In this document: positions 26,528-35,061 of the stretch, in pieces
Layout: the number at the start of each line of letters is the position of its first letter
Position numbering within the stretch: position 1 is the stretch's first letter
Origin: Aliidongia dinghuensis
Lineage (GTDB): Bacteria > Pseudomonadota > Alphaproteobacteria > ATCC43930 > CGMCC-115725
DNA: 64,000 bases
NCBI RefSeq assembly: GCF_014643535.1
Contig: NZ_BMJQ01000008.1
Location: 248,001 to 312,000, forward strand
Reading direction: 5' to 3'
Notes under the pieces: model-generated
Told to the model about the DNA's origin: nothing
The model's database searches: none
What the model saw: only the letters and a program-made list of their open reading frames with translations
Translations under genes and position numbers: made by a program

Positions 26528-27790
26528 ATGAGACGTGTCGTAGTTACCGGCGTGGGGCTGGTTACGCCGCTCGGCATTGGTATCGAGCACAATTGGCAGG
26601 CCCTGACCGCCGGCAAGTCCGGCCTTGACCGGATCCAGTCCTTCGATGTGTCCGATCTGCCGGCGAAGATCGCGGGCATCGTGCCGCGCGGTGCGACCGC
26701 GGACAATCTGTTCCACGCGGACGACTGGGTCGAGCCCAAGGACCAGCGCAAGATGGACGAGTTCATCGTCTACGCGCTTGCCGCGGCGGCCCAGGCGGTC
26801 AAGGATTCCGGCTGGCAGCCGGCGAACGAGGTCGAGCAGTACCGCACCGGCGTCCAGGTCGGCTCGGGCATCGGCGGCCTCAGCACCATCTCCGACACGG
26901 CAGTGACGCTGCATGAGCGCGGGCCCCGCCGCGTCAGCCCGTTCTTCATCCCGTCGGCGCTCATCAACCTCGCCTCGGGCCACATCTCGATCGTGCACGG
27001 CTTCAAGGGCCCGAACCATTCGGCGGTGACGGCTTGCTCGACCGGCGCGCACGCGATCGGCGATGCCGCGCGGATCATCCAGTACGATGACGCCGACGTC
27101 ATGATCGCCGGTGGCGCCGAAGCCGCGATCTGCCGGCTCGGCATCGCCGGGTTCGCCGCCGCCCGCGCGCTCTCGACGGATTTCAACGACGAGCCGACCC
27201 GGGCGTCCCGTCCGTTCGACCGGGATCGCGACGGGTTCGTGATGGGCGAGGGTGCCGGCATCGTCGTGCTCGAGGAATACGAGCACGCGAAGAAGCGCGG
27301 CGCCAAGATCTACGGCGAGCTCATCGGCTACGGCATGGCGGGCGACGCCTATCATCTGACCGCCCCGGCCGAGGACGGCAGCGGCGCCTTCCGCTCCATG
27401 CAGATGGCGCTCAAGCGCTCGGGCCTCGGCACCGACCAGATCGACTACATCAACGCCCACGGCACGTCGACGCCCGTCGGCGACGTCATCGAGGTCGGCG
27501 CGGTCAAGCGCCTGTTCGGTGAGGACGCCTACAAGCTCTCGATGTCGTCGACCAAGTCGGCGATCGGCCATCTCCTGGGTGCTGCCGGCTCGGTCGAGGC
27601 AATCTATTCGCTCCTGGCGCTGCGCGACCAGGTCGTGCCGCCGACGATCAATCTCGAGAACCCGTCGGAAGGCTGTGACATCGACCTGGTTCCGATGGTC
27701 GCCAAGGAGCGGCGGGTGCGCTACGTGCTGTCGAACTCCTTCGGCTTCGGCGGCACCAACGCCTCGTTGATCTTCGCCCCGGCTCCCTGA
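26528..27790 (+). CDS. fabF: 3-oxoacyl-ACP synthase II
   Basis: This 420-residue condensing enzyme elongates acyl-ACP. The active-site Cys170 lies in VTACSTGAHAIGDA, and the two catalytic histidines in YINAHGTSTPVGD (near 312) and KSAIGHLLGAAG (near 349). The N-terminus RRVVVTGVGLVTPLG is typical. It follows acpP after three hairpins and precedes mltG by 23 bp. KAS II activity controls the ratio of unsaturated chains; the cfa gene product in this window acts on those chains later. Confidence 0.97.
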   Translation: MRRVVVTGVGLVTPLGIGIEHNWQALTAGKSGLDRIQSFDVSDLPAKIAGIVPRGATADNLFHADDWVEPKDQRKMDEFIVYALAAAAQAVKDSGWQPANEVEQYRTGVQVGSGIGGLSTISDTAVTLHERGPRRVSPFFIPSALINLASGHISIVHGFKGPNHSAVTACSTGAHAIGDAARIIQYDDADVMIAGGAEAAICRLGIAGFAAARALSTDFNDEPTRASRPFDRDRDGFVMGEGAGIVVLEEYEHAKKRGAKIYGELIGYGMAGDAYHLTAPAEDGSGAFRSMQMALKRSGLGTDQIDYINAHGTSTPVGDVIEVGAVKRLFGEDAYKLSMSSTKSAIGHLLGAAGSVEAIYSLLALRDQVVPPTINLENPSEGCDIDLVPMVAKERRVRYVLSNSFGFGGTNASLIFAPAP

Positions 27791-27813
27791 GCCCGCGCCA
27801 CGGCGTTCCCGTG

Positions 27814-28791
27814 ATGCGTCGCCTCCTATCGATCGCCGTCGCCGGATTCATCCTGGCGGCGGCGATCGGCGTTTTGGGCACCTGGGGGGGCCTTCGCTGG
27901 TACGAGGCGCCGGGACCCTCTACCGCACCCAAGACGATTGTGCTGGAGCCCCGCGGGACCGAGGCGATCGGCGGTACGCTCGAGGGGGCCGGCATCCTGA
28001 CCCATGTCCGGCTGTTCATGCTTGCCGCCCGGTTGAGCGGCGGTGCGGGCGAGCTCAAGGCCGGCGAATATCTCTTTCCGGCCGGCATCTCGCCCGCAGG
28101 CATCCTCGACCTGCTGCGGTCCGGCAGGACGGTGGTCCATCGCCTGGTCGTGCCGGAGGGGCTGACCAGTCCCGAGATCGTGGCGCTCGTGAACGAGGCG
28201 GATGCCCTCACGGGCGAGATCGCCGAGACGCCGGCCGAGGGGCAGCTGCTGCCCGCGACCTATTTCTATTCCCGGGGCGACAAGCGGCAGGCGCTGGTCG
28301 ACCGGATGCATCGCGGCATGACGAAGCTGGTGGGCGAACTGTGGGCCCAGCGCCGGCCGGGCCTGCCGCTCGGCAATCCGGCGGAAGCGGTGACGCTTGC
28401 CTCGATGGTCGAGAAGGAGACCGGCGTCGAGGCCGAGCGGCCGCTCATCGCCGGCGTATTCTACAACCGCCTGAAGCTCGGCATGCGACTGCAGTCGGAT
28501 CCGACGGTGAGCTACGCGCTGACCCAGGGCGAGCATCCGCTAGGCCGCACCCTGTCCCATGCGGATCTCGAGCTGCCGTCGCCCTACAACACCTACGTGA
28601 CGAAGGGCTTGCCGCCAGGCCCGATCGCCAATCCCGGGAAAGCGGCCTTGAAGGCCGTGCTCGATCCGGCCGCGACCGACGCGCTCTATTTCGTGGCGGA
28701 CGGTTCGGGCGGCCATCGGTTCTCGACGACGCTCGACGAGCACAACCGAGCCGTCCAGCATTGGCGCGAGATCCAGACGCCGAAGAACTAG
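27814..28791 (+). CDS. mltG: Endolytic transglycosylase MltG
   Basis: This 325-residue membrane-anchored YceG/MltG enzyme cuts nascent glycan strands and is thought to set their length. One N-terminal membrane helix lies near residues 4-24, followed by a LysM-like subdomain (KAGEYLFPAGISPAGIL) and the catalytic domain. The catalytic Glu is in LASMVEKETGVEAERP; YNRLKLGMRLQSDPTVSYAL and SPYNTYVTKGLPPGPIANPG are family signatures. The start at 27814 is the ATG directly after a GTG. The fabF-mltG neighbourhood is conserved widely. Confidence 0.95.
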   Translation: MRRLLSIAVAGFILAAAIGVLGTWGGLRWYEAPGPSTAPKTIVLEPRGTEAIGGTLEGAGILTHVRLFMLAARLSGGAGELKAGEYLFPAGISPAGILDLLRSGRTVVHRLVVPEGLTSPEIVALVNEADALTGEIAETPAEGQLLPATYFYSRGDKRQALVDRMHRGMTKLVGELWAQRRPGLPLGNPAEAVTLASMVEKETGVEAERPLIAGVFYNRLKLGMRLQSDPTVSYALTQGEHPLGRTLSHADLELPSPYNTYVTKGLPPGPIANPGKAALKAVLDPAATDALYFVADGSGGHRFSTTLDEHNRAVQHWREIQTPKN

Positions 28792-28802
28792 CGGGGACAA
28801 GA

Positions 28803-29444
28803 ATGTTGACGATCTGGGGGCGGAAGACCTCGTCGAACGTCCAGGCGCTGATGTGGTGCGTCGGCGAGTTGGGGCTGGCCTACGAGCGGCACGACATCGG
28901 CCACAAGTACGGCGGCAACGATACGCCGGAATTCCTGGCGATGAATCCCAACGGCACCGTGCCGGTGCTGCGCGACGGCGACGACGAGCCGCTGTGGGAA
29001 ACCGGCGCGATCCTGCGCTATCTGGCTGGCCGCTATGCCGATGACCGATTCTGGCCGCAAGACCCGGCGGCGCGCGCCCAGGTCGACAAATGGGCCGAAT
29101 GGTCCAAGATCAACATTGCGCTCAAATTTACCGCTCCGGTCTTCTGGCGCGTCGTCAGGACCGCGCCCAGGGATCGAAATTCGGCGCTCATCGCGGAGGC
29201 ACTTGCCGTGCTCGGCAAGTATCTGGACATCGCCGAGAACCGGCTGGCGGTCGGTCGGTTCCTGTGCGGCGACGATCTGACGCTCGCCGACATTCAGTTC
29301 GGCCATTGCCTCTATCGCTACTTCGACATTGCGATCGAGCGGCCGGATCGCCCGGCGTTGCGGCGTTACTATGATCGGCTCGCGGCACGAGCGGCCTTCC
29401 GTGAGCACGTCATGGTGTCCTACGAGGACCTGCGCGTCCTTTGA
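28803..29444 (+). CDS. Glutathione S-transferase family protein
   Basis: This 213-residue protein has an N-terminal thioredoxin-like domain (MLTIWGRKTSSNVQ, with Ser10/Ser11 in the place of the catalytic hydroxyl). It contains the glutathione-contact segment NPNGTVPVLRDG and ETGAILRYLA, then an all-helical C-terminal domain (DDLTLADIQFGHCLYRYF). It begins 11 bp after mltG, so it is probably co-transcribed. The substrate is unknown; the beta-class/YfcG-like groups are possible relatives. Confidence 0.9.
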   Translation: MLTIWGRKTSSNVQALMWCVGELGLAYERHDIGHKYGGNDTPEFLAMNPNGTVPVLRDGDDEPLWETGAILRYLAGRYADDRFWPQDPAARAQVDKWAEWSKINIALKFTAPVFWRVVRTAPRDRNSALIAEALAVLGKYLDIAENRLAVGRFLCGDDLTLADIQFGHCLYRYFDIAIERPDRPALRRYYDRLAARAAFREHVMVSYEDLRVL

Positions 29445-29445
29445 G

Positions 29446-30213
29446 CTATGCGCCCTTGCGCGGCAGGCGAGCGACGAAGCGGTCGATGAGCGGTGCTGGC
29501 AATGCTGCGACCAGTCGGCTCAGCACATAGGTCTGCCAGGGAAAGGCGATGCGGGCGCGGCCCTGGGCCAGGCCGCGCGCCATGATCTCGGCCGCGCGCT
29601 CGGCACCCAGCAGGAACGGCATGTGGAACCGGTTGCGCGCCGTCATCGGCGTCACGACGAAGCCGGGACAGATCACCACGACCTCGACGCCGCTCGGCAG
29701 ATAGTCGCCGCGTAGCGATTCGCCCAGCACGCGGACCGCCGCCTTGCTGGCGCTGTAGGCGGCCGAGCCCGGCAGACCGCGGAAGCCCGCGAGCGAGCTC
29801 ATCAGTGCCACCGTGCCGGCGCCGCGGGCGCGCATGCGCGGCAGGATGGGTTCGATCGTGTTGAACACGCCGTCGATGTTGACGGCGAGGATGCGGCGGG
29901 ATGGATCGCGGTTGCCGCCGAGGCCCGACGTGCCGCCGGAGATGCCGGCGTTCGCGATCACCAGGTCGACCGGTGCTGCCTCGTCGATCGCGACGATCCA
30001 GGCGGCAAGGGCCGCCTGGTCGGTGACGTCGATCGATATCTGCTCGACGAGTGCACCGCGCCCGATGCAGTCGGCCGCGACCTGGGCGAGCCGCGACTCG
30101 TCGCGGCCGTGCAGCGCCAGCCGCACGCCGGGTGCGGCATAGCGCCGGGCGAGGGCGGCGCCGAGCCCGCTACTGGCTCCGGTGATCAGGATGCTGCGGA
30201 AATTCTTAGGCAT
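29446..30213 (-). CDS. SDR-family short-chain dehydrogenase
   Basis: This 255-residue SDR has TGASSGLGAALARRYA at residues 11-26, IANAGISGG near 88 and active-site Ser/Tyr/Lys in MSSLAGFRGLPGSAAYSASKAAV. The C-terminal region ends with a hydrophobic stretch and LIDRFVARLPRKG, as in membrane-associated SDRs that act on lipids. It is oriented against the surrounding genes and converges on the GST gene with a 1-bp gap. Function is unassigned. Confidence 0.9.
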   Translation of the reverse strand: MPKNFRSILITGASSGLGAALARRYAAPGVRLALHGRDESRLAQVAADCIGRGALVEQISIDVTDQAALAAWIVAIDEAAPVDLVIANAGISGGTSGLGGNRDPSRRILAVNIDGVFNTIEPILPRMRARGAGTVALMSSLAGFRGLPGSAAYSASKAAVRVLGESLRGDYLPSGVEVVVICPGFVVTPMTARNRFHMPFLLGAERAAEIMARGLAQGRARIAFPWQTYVLSRLVAALPAPLIDRFVARLPRKGA

Positions 30214-30322
30214 GCGCGGCTGTATCGCATGGCAGGTCGGATTTGTCGCTCTACGATTGTTGCGATCCCGAAGGCGAGGCTATAAGCCGGTAAGTGGTTT
30301 CAAACGGGATGGGGTGGCAGGC

Positions 30323-31210
30323 GTGGCGGTTTCGAGCATGACCGGCTTCGCGCGGGTCGAAGGCCAGACGGACGGCTTCGCCTGGGTTTGGGAATTAAGG
30401 AGTGTCAACGGCAAGGCGCTCGACCTGCGCTTCCGGCTGCCGCCCGGTTTCGACGCGCTCGAGGGGCCGTGCAAGGCACTGCTGGGCGACCGCCTCAAGC
30501 GCGGCTCGATCAACGCCAGCCTCGCGATTACCGAGACCGCGCGCGTGGCCCAGCTCAAGATCAACGACGCCGTGCTGGGCCAGGTGGTCGACCTTCTGAA
30601 GTCGCTCGAGGGCGTCATCGACGCCGCCCCGCCGCGGCTCGACGGCCTGCTCGGGATCCGCGGCGTGATGGAGCTGGCCGATGACCAGCCGGGGCCGGAG
30701 GTCCGCGAGGTGCGGCTCGCCGCCCTCACCGAGAGCTTCGGGCGGGCGGCGGGAGCGCTGGTCGCCGCGCGTGACGCCGAGGGCGAACGCATCGGCCGGG
30801 TGCTGAGCGCGCGGCTCGACGAGATTGCCGGCTATGTCTCAACGGCGGAGCAGGCGGCCGCGACCCAGCCGGACGCGATTCGAGCCCGCTTCCAGCAGCA
30901 GATCGCCGATCTGCTCGATGGCGCGCCGCCGGTGCCGGAGGAGCGGCTTGCCCAGGAACTGGCGCTCATCCTGGCGCGCGCCGACGTGCGCGAGGAGCTC
31001 GACCGGCTTGCCGCCCATATCCTGGGCGCGCGCGAGCTGCTGGCCGAGGGACTGGGCGTCGGCCGCCGCTTCGATTTCCTGTGTCAGGAATTCAATCGCG
31101 AAGCCAACACGGTCTGCTCGAAGTCGGCCGACCTGGGGCTGACCCGCACCGGTCTCGACCTCAAGGCCGCGATCGAGCAATTGCGTGAGCAAGTCCAGAA
31201 CATCGAGTAG
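30323..31210 (+). CDS. yicC: YicC family endoribonuclease-like protein
   Basis: This 295-residue protein of the YicC/YloC family starts with VSSMTGFARVEG and ends with the conserved C-terminal block EFNREANTVCSKSADLGL (then TGLDLKAAIEQLREQVQNIE). E. coli YicC has been described as an endoribonuclease that affects small-RNA stability, notably RyhB. The GTG at 30323 is chosen because relatives begin a few residues before SSMTGF; the ATG at 30338 is an alternative. It precedes gmk by 7 bp, an order seen across bacteria. Confidence 0.92.
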   Translation: MAVSSMTGFARVEGQTDGFAWVWELRSVNGKALDLRFRLPPGFDALEGPCKALLGDRLKRGSINASLAITETARVAQLKINDAVLGQVVDLLKSLEGVIDAAPPRLDGLLGIRGVMELADDQPGPEVREVRLAALTESFGRAAGALVAARDAEGERIGRVLSARLDEIAGYVSTAEQAAATQPDAIRARFQQQIADLLDGAPPVPEERLAQELALILARADVREELDRLAAHILGARELLAEGLGVGRRFDFLCQEFNREANTVCSKSADLGLTRTGLDLKAAIEQLREQVQNIE

Positions 31211-31217
31211 AGCCATC

Positions 31218-31850
31218 ATGGTCGAGATCAGCCGCCGCGGCTTCATCATCGTCTTGTCGTCGCCCTCGGGCGCCGGCAAGACCACGCTCACCCGCAAGCT
31301 GCTCGAATCGGATCCCAGCCTGGCCCTGTCGATCTCGGTCACGACACGGCCGCGCCGGCCGAACGAGATCGACGGCGTGCACTATCATTTCATCAGCCAG
31401 GCCCGGTTTGCCGAGATGGTGGCGGCCGGCGACCTTCTCGAATATGCGACGGTGTTCGGCAATTCCTACGGCACGCCGCGCGAGCCGGTGGAACGGGAAC
31501 TCACCGCCGGCCGGGTCATCGTGAGCGATCTCGATTGGCAGGGGACGCAGCAGCTCGGCCAGTCGACGCTCGCTGCCGACGTCGTCAGCATCTTCATCCT
31601 GCCCCCGTCGGTCGACGAGCTGGAACGGCGGCTGACCGCCCGCAACCAGGACAGCCCCGACGTCGTGCGCCACCGCATGGACAAGGCGCGCGACGAGATG
31701 AGCCACTGGCCGGAATACGAGTACGTGCTGGTCAACAACGACGTGGCCCAGAGCCTGGCAGCACTCCAAGCCATCGTCGCGGCCGAGCGGGCCAAGCGCA
31801 AGCGTCAGACGGGCTTGGTCGACTTCGTCCGGCGCATCAGCCAGCGCTGA
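31218..31850 (+). CDS. gmk: Guanylate kinase
   Basis: This 210-residue enzyme phosphorylates GMP to GDP. The P-loop is SSPSGAGKTTL near residues 14-24, with the GMP-binding region SVTTRPRRPNEIDGVHYHF and LEYATVFGNSYGTP. It also has the RNQDSPDVVRHRM lid region. The ATG at 31218 is preferred over an in-frame upstream ATG inside yicC. Its 3' end overlaps the convergent ksgA gene by 14 bp. Confidence 0.97.
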   Translation: MVEISRRGFIIVLSSPSGAGKTTLTRKLLESDPSLALSISVTTRPRRPNEIDGVHYHFISQARFAEMVAAGDLLEYATVFGNSYGTPREPVERELTAGRVIVSDLDWQGTQQLGQSTLAADVVSIFILPPSVDELERRLTARNQDSPDVVRHRMDKARDEMSHWPEYEYVLVNNDVAQSLAALQAIVAAERAKRKRQTGLVDFVRRISQR

Positions 31851-32703
31851 GCGCTCGCGCCAGCGCACAAAATTCCTCGACGGTCAGCTCCTCTGCCCGT
31901 GCGGTCGGTGTGACGCCGGCGGTGGCGACGAGCCGGTCGGTGTCGCGTCCGAGGGTCTTCAGGCTGGCGCGCAGCATCTTGCGGCGCTGGCCGAACGCGG
32001 CCGCGGTCACACGCTCCAGGTCTTCGAACCGTGCCTCGGCCAGCGGTTGCCGCCGCGGCACCAGCCGGACCACGGTCGAGGTGATCTTGGGCGGCGGATA
32101 GAAAGCACCGGGCGGGATGTCGAACACGGCATCGGCTTCGCAGAGCCATTGAGTCAGGATCGAAAGCCGGCCATACGCCTTGCTGCGCGGCGCCGCCGTC
32201 AGCCGGTCGGCCACCTCCTTCTGGAACATCAGGCCGAGCGCATCATAGGCCGTGATGTTGCGCAGCCAGCCGATCAGCAGCGGCGTCGCGATGTTGTAGG
32301 GCAGGTTTGCGACGATGCGCCGGGGTGCCGGCACCAGGCTCGCCGGATCGGTCTTGAGCGCGTCGGCCGGCCGGATGCTGAGGCGTCCGGGATAGGCAGC
32401 AACCAGTTCCCCGAGGGCAGCCACACAGCGATCATCGCGCTCGACCGCGACCACCTGGGCGGCGCCAGCGTCTAGCAGTGCACGGGTGAGCCCGCCTGGG
32501 CCGGGGCCGATCTCGACCACATGGATCCCGTCGAGCGAACCCGTCGCCCGGGCGATCTTGGCGGTCAGGCGCGGATCGAGCAGGAAGTTCTGGCCGAGCT
32601 GCTTCTTCGGATCGAGCCCGTGCCGCCGGATGACCTCGATGAGCGGCGGCAGCGGCGTGGCGGCGTCGCTTCCCCGGATATCGCTCCCCCGGATCTCGCT
32701 CAA
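31837..32703 (-). CDS. ksgA: 16S rRNA dimethyladenosine transferase
   Basis: This 288-residue SAM-dependent enzyme dimethylates A1518 and A1519 of 16S rRNA. QLGQNFLLDP, the SAM loop VVEIGPGPGGLTRALL and motif IV IVANLPYNIATPL are all present. The only plausible initiator is TTG at 32703, whose TTGA overlaps the pdxA stop, mimicking the ATGA couplings elsewhere in the window. The first residues form a duplicated IRGSD pentapeptide from a 15-bp near-perfect repeat. The order pdxA-ksgA is conserved. Confidence 0.95.
   Translation of the reverse strand: MSEIRGSDIRGSDAATPLPPLIEVIRRHGLDPKKQLGQNFLLDPRLTAKIARATGSLDGIHVVEIGPGPGGLTRALLDAGAAQVVAVERDDRCVAALGELVAAYPGRLSIRPADALKTDPASLVPAPRRIVANLPYNIATPLLIGWLRNITAYDALGLMFQKEVADRLTAAPRSKAYGRLSILTQWLCEADAVFDIPPGAFYPPPKITSTVVRLVPRRQPLAEARFEDLERVTAAAFGQRRKMLRASLKTLGRDTDRLVATAGVTPTARAEELTVEEFCALARALSAG
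32665..32694 (-). repeat. 15-bp tandem duplication at the ksgA start
   Basis: Two adjacent 15-bp units (32665-32679 and 32680-32694) agree at 13 positions and each encodes IRGSD in the first codons of ksgA. They also cover the zone just after the TTG initiator. Confidence 0.75.
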
Positions 32704-33698
32704 CGGGCGGCGGCGCGCGTGCGCGCCATCTGATCGGCGGTGACGAGGGCGGCGATCAGGCTCTCGGGGCTGGCTTTGCCGGTGCCGGCCAGGTTGAGCG
32801 CGGTGCCATGGTCCGGCGAGGTGCGAACGAACGGCAGGCCGAGCGTGACGTTCACGCCGCGCTCGAAATCGATCGTCTTGATCGGGATGAGCGCCTGGTC
32901 GTGATACATGCACAGGGCCGCATCGTAGGTCTGGCGCGCCCGGACATGGAACATCGTATCGGCCGGCAGGGGGCCTTCGACCTCGATACCCTCGGCGCAC
33001 AGGCGTTGGATTGCCGGCGCAATGACGTCGATCTCCTCGCGCCCGAAGGCGCCGCCTTCGCCCGCGTGCGGGTTGAGACCGGACACGGCGAGAGTCGGCC
33101 GGGCGATGCCAAAGTCCCGTGTCAGGGCCGCCGCGGTGATGCGCGCGACCGTCGTAATCTTATCGATGCTGAGATCGGCGATCGCCGACTGCAGCGACTG
33201 ATGGATCGTAATCGGTACGACGCGCAAGCCCGGACAGGTCAGCATCATGACGGGGACGGCGCCAGGCCCGGCCAGATCGGCCAGGAACTCCGTATGGCCG
33301 GGATGGCGGAAGCCTGCCTCGATCAGCACCTGCTTCTGGATCGGGTTGGTGACGAGCGCCGAGGCTTCTCCGGCGGTGACGAGCGCCACGGCCCGTTCGA
33401 TCGCCCGGATGATGGCGCCGGCGTTCGCCGGATCGGGCTTGCCCGGCACGACCCGTGCCGCAAGCGGGATCGGCAGGACCGGCAGGGCGGAGGCCCAGAC
33501 AGCCTCGGCGTCCGCCGCATGCTCGATAGGCCGGATCGGCAGCTTCAGGCCGAGCGACCGGGCGAGGGCGCCAAGCCGCTCCGGATCGTCGAGCAAGGCG
33601 AAGCACGGCACGCCGGCGGCGCGACGGGACCAGGCGGCGAACGCCAGCTCGCCGCCGATGCCCGCCGGCTCGCCCATGGTGAGGACGAGAGGCGGCAT
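32700..33698 (-). CDS. pdxA: 4-hydroxythreonine-4-phosphate dehydrogenase
   Basis: This 332-residue enzyme of the DXP-dependent vitamin B6 pathway oxidises 4-phosphohydroxy-L-threonine. TMGEPAGIGGELA opens the protein; the metal-ligand histidine is in FRHPGHTEFLADL, and GLNPHAGEGGAFGREE and MYHDQALIPIKTIDF are strict PdxA signatures. Second-position Gly-Gly in PAGIGGEL replaces the more usual GPE/GPD. It lies between surA (4 bp upstream) and ksgA (4 bp overlap), as in E. coli. Confidence 0.96.
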   Translation of the reverse strand: MPPLVLTMGEPAGIGGELAFAAWSRRAAGVPCFALLDDPERLGALARSLGLKLPIRPIEHAADAEAVWASALPVLPIPLAARVVPGKPDPANAGAIIRAIERAVALVTAGEASALVTNPIQKQVLIEAGFRHPGHTEFLADLAGPGAVPVMMLTCPGLRVVPITIHQSLQSAIADLSIDKITTVARITAAALTRDFGIARPTLAVSGLNPHAGEGGAFGREEIDVIAPAIQRLCAEGIEVEGPLPADTMFHVRARQTYDAALCMYHDQALIPIKTIDFERGVNVTLGLPFVRTSPDHGTALNLAGTGKASPESLIAALVTADQMARTRAAAR

Positions 33699-33702
33699 CG
33701 GG

Positions 33703-34980
33703 TCAGACGCGCAGGTCGATGAAGGCGACCTGCCGCAGATCGCGCAGATAGCCGCGGGCGAGGTTCTCGAGGCGCACGCGCGTGATGTTGTCGGCGATCC
33801 GATCCCGTTCGGCCTCCTGGTCGCCGCCCTGGCGCGAGCACACCATGAACACGCCGATGCCGTTGCGGACCGGAACCGGATCGGTCGGCGTCGCGAGCTT
33901 GGCGGCGAGAACGGTCGAACGGACCTCGGCCGGCAGTTCGGCGACCTTGATATCGCCGATCGGGCCGGACAGATCCGGCGACACGTCGCGGCCGATCTTG
34001 GCCATTTCGCCGCAGCTCTTGGCGTCAGCGGTCGCGGCCTTGGCCTTCTCGATCACGCTGGCGCTGTCGGTGCCGGCGGGGATCGGGAACACGACCTGGG
34101 TGAGATTGACCGCGACCTGCGTGGCTGGATCGACCGGTGTACGCCGATCGATGAGCAGGTAGATGTAATAGCCGCCGGTCAGCCGCACCGGGCCGATCAT
34201 CTGCCCCGGCTGCAGCTTGCTGAGGAGCTTCTCGGCCTCAGGGTCGAGCTGGCCCGGCTGGACATAGCCGATGTCGCCGCCGACCGCGGCGGTCGAGGAT
34301 TGCGAGAATTGGCGGGCGACGGCCGGGAAGGGCGCGCCGTGGCGGATTTCGTCGACCAGGTGCTGCGCGGTGTCGTGGATTTCCGGGTCCTGGCTCGGAT
34401 TGTCGACCGAGAGATAGATCTCGCCGACGCGATCCTGCGGCTTGCCTGCGTTCGCCTGCTCTTCCTTGAGCTGCTCGTTGATTTCCTCGTCGCTGACGAT
34501 GACCGAGTGCATGAAGCGGCGGCGCACCGTCTTCGCCCAGGCGATCTGCGCCGTGATCTGGTCGACCATGGTCTGCCGGTCGATGTTGTGCGTCTTCAGG
34601 AACTGGTCGACGCCGCCCTTCGGCATCTTGTTCTGCTGCTCGATGTTCGAGATCGCGTCCGTGACATCCGCAAGGCCGACGGCGACGCTTTCCTTCTTCG
34701 CCTCCTGCAGCTCGAGCTTCTCGTCGATGAGCGTGCGCAGCACCTGGGCGCGGACCTGCTGCAGCACGCGCGGATTGGGCTGCAGGTTGGTGGACGCGAC
34801 GACCAGCTTCACCCGCTCTTCGACGTCGGAGATCGAGATGACGTCGTCGTTGACGACCGCCGCGATCCGGTACTCCTGGTCCTGGGCGTGGGCCGGGCGA
34901 AGCCAGCAGGCGGCAAGAAGCGTGATGGCTAGAACAGCGGCAAGGCGGCCGCGCGCGCTTCGGAGAGGCTGCAAGGTCAT
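33703..34980 (-). CDS. surA: Periplasmic chaperone/peptidyl-prolyl isomerase SurA
   Basis: This is a 425-residue exported chaperone for outer-membrane proteins. The signal peptide ends at about residue 32 (AVLAITLLAACWLRPAHA). The SurA N-domain follows (IAAVVNDDVISISDVEERV) and a parvulin domain lies around residues 185-290 (VARQFSQSS ... GGDIGYVQPGQL). The C-terminal portion is less well conserved and a second parvulin domain is degenerate. The ATG at 34980 gives the clean signal peptide; the GTG at 35052 would add 24 residues before it. It lies between lptD and pdxA, as in E. coli. Confidence 0.94.
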   Translation of the reverse strand: MTLQPLRSARGRLAAVLAITLLAACWLRPAHAQDQEYRIAAVVNDDVISISDVEERVKLVVASTNLQPNPRVLQQVRAQVLRTLIDEKLELQEAKKESVAVGLADVTDAISNIEQQNKMPKGGVDQFLKTHNIDRQTMVDQITAQIAWAKTVRRRFMHSVIVSDEEINEQLKEEQANAGKPQDRVGEIYLSVDNPSQDPEIHDTAQHLVDEIRHGAPFPAVARQFSQSSTAAVGGDIGYVQPGQLDPEAEKLLSKLQPGQMIGPVRLTGGYYIYLLIDRRTPVDPATQVAVNLTQVVFPIPAGTDSASVIEKAKAATADAKSCGEMAKIGRDVSPDLSGPIGDIKVAELPAEVRSTVLAAKLATPTDPVPVRNGIGVFMVCSRQGGDQEAERDRIADNITRVRLENLARGYLRDLRQVAFIDLRV

Positions 34981-35061
34981 GTCCCGAATGATCACCCGGC
35001 CGCTATCGGGCGGCCGGGCGGTGTTGTAACGCGGAACACCATCCGTCGTCACGGCAATGAT

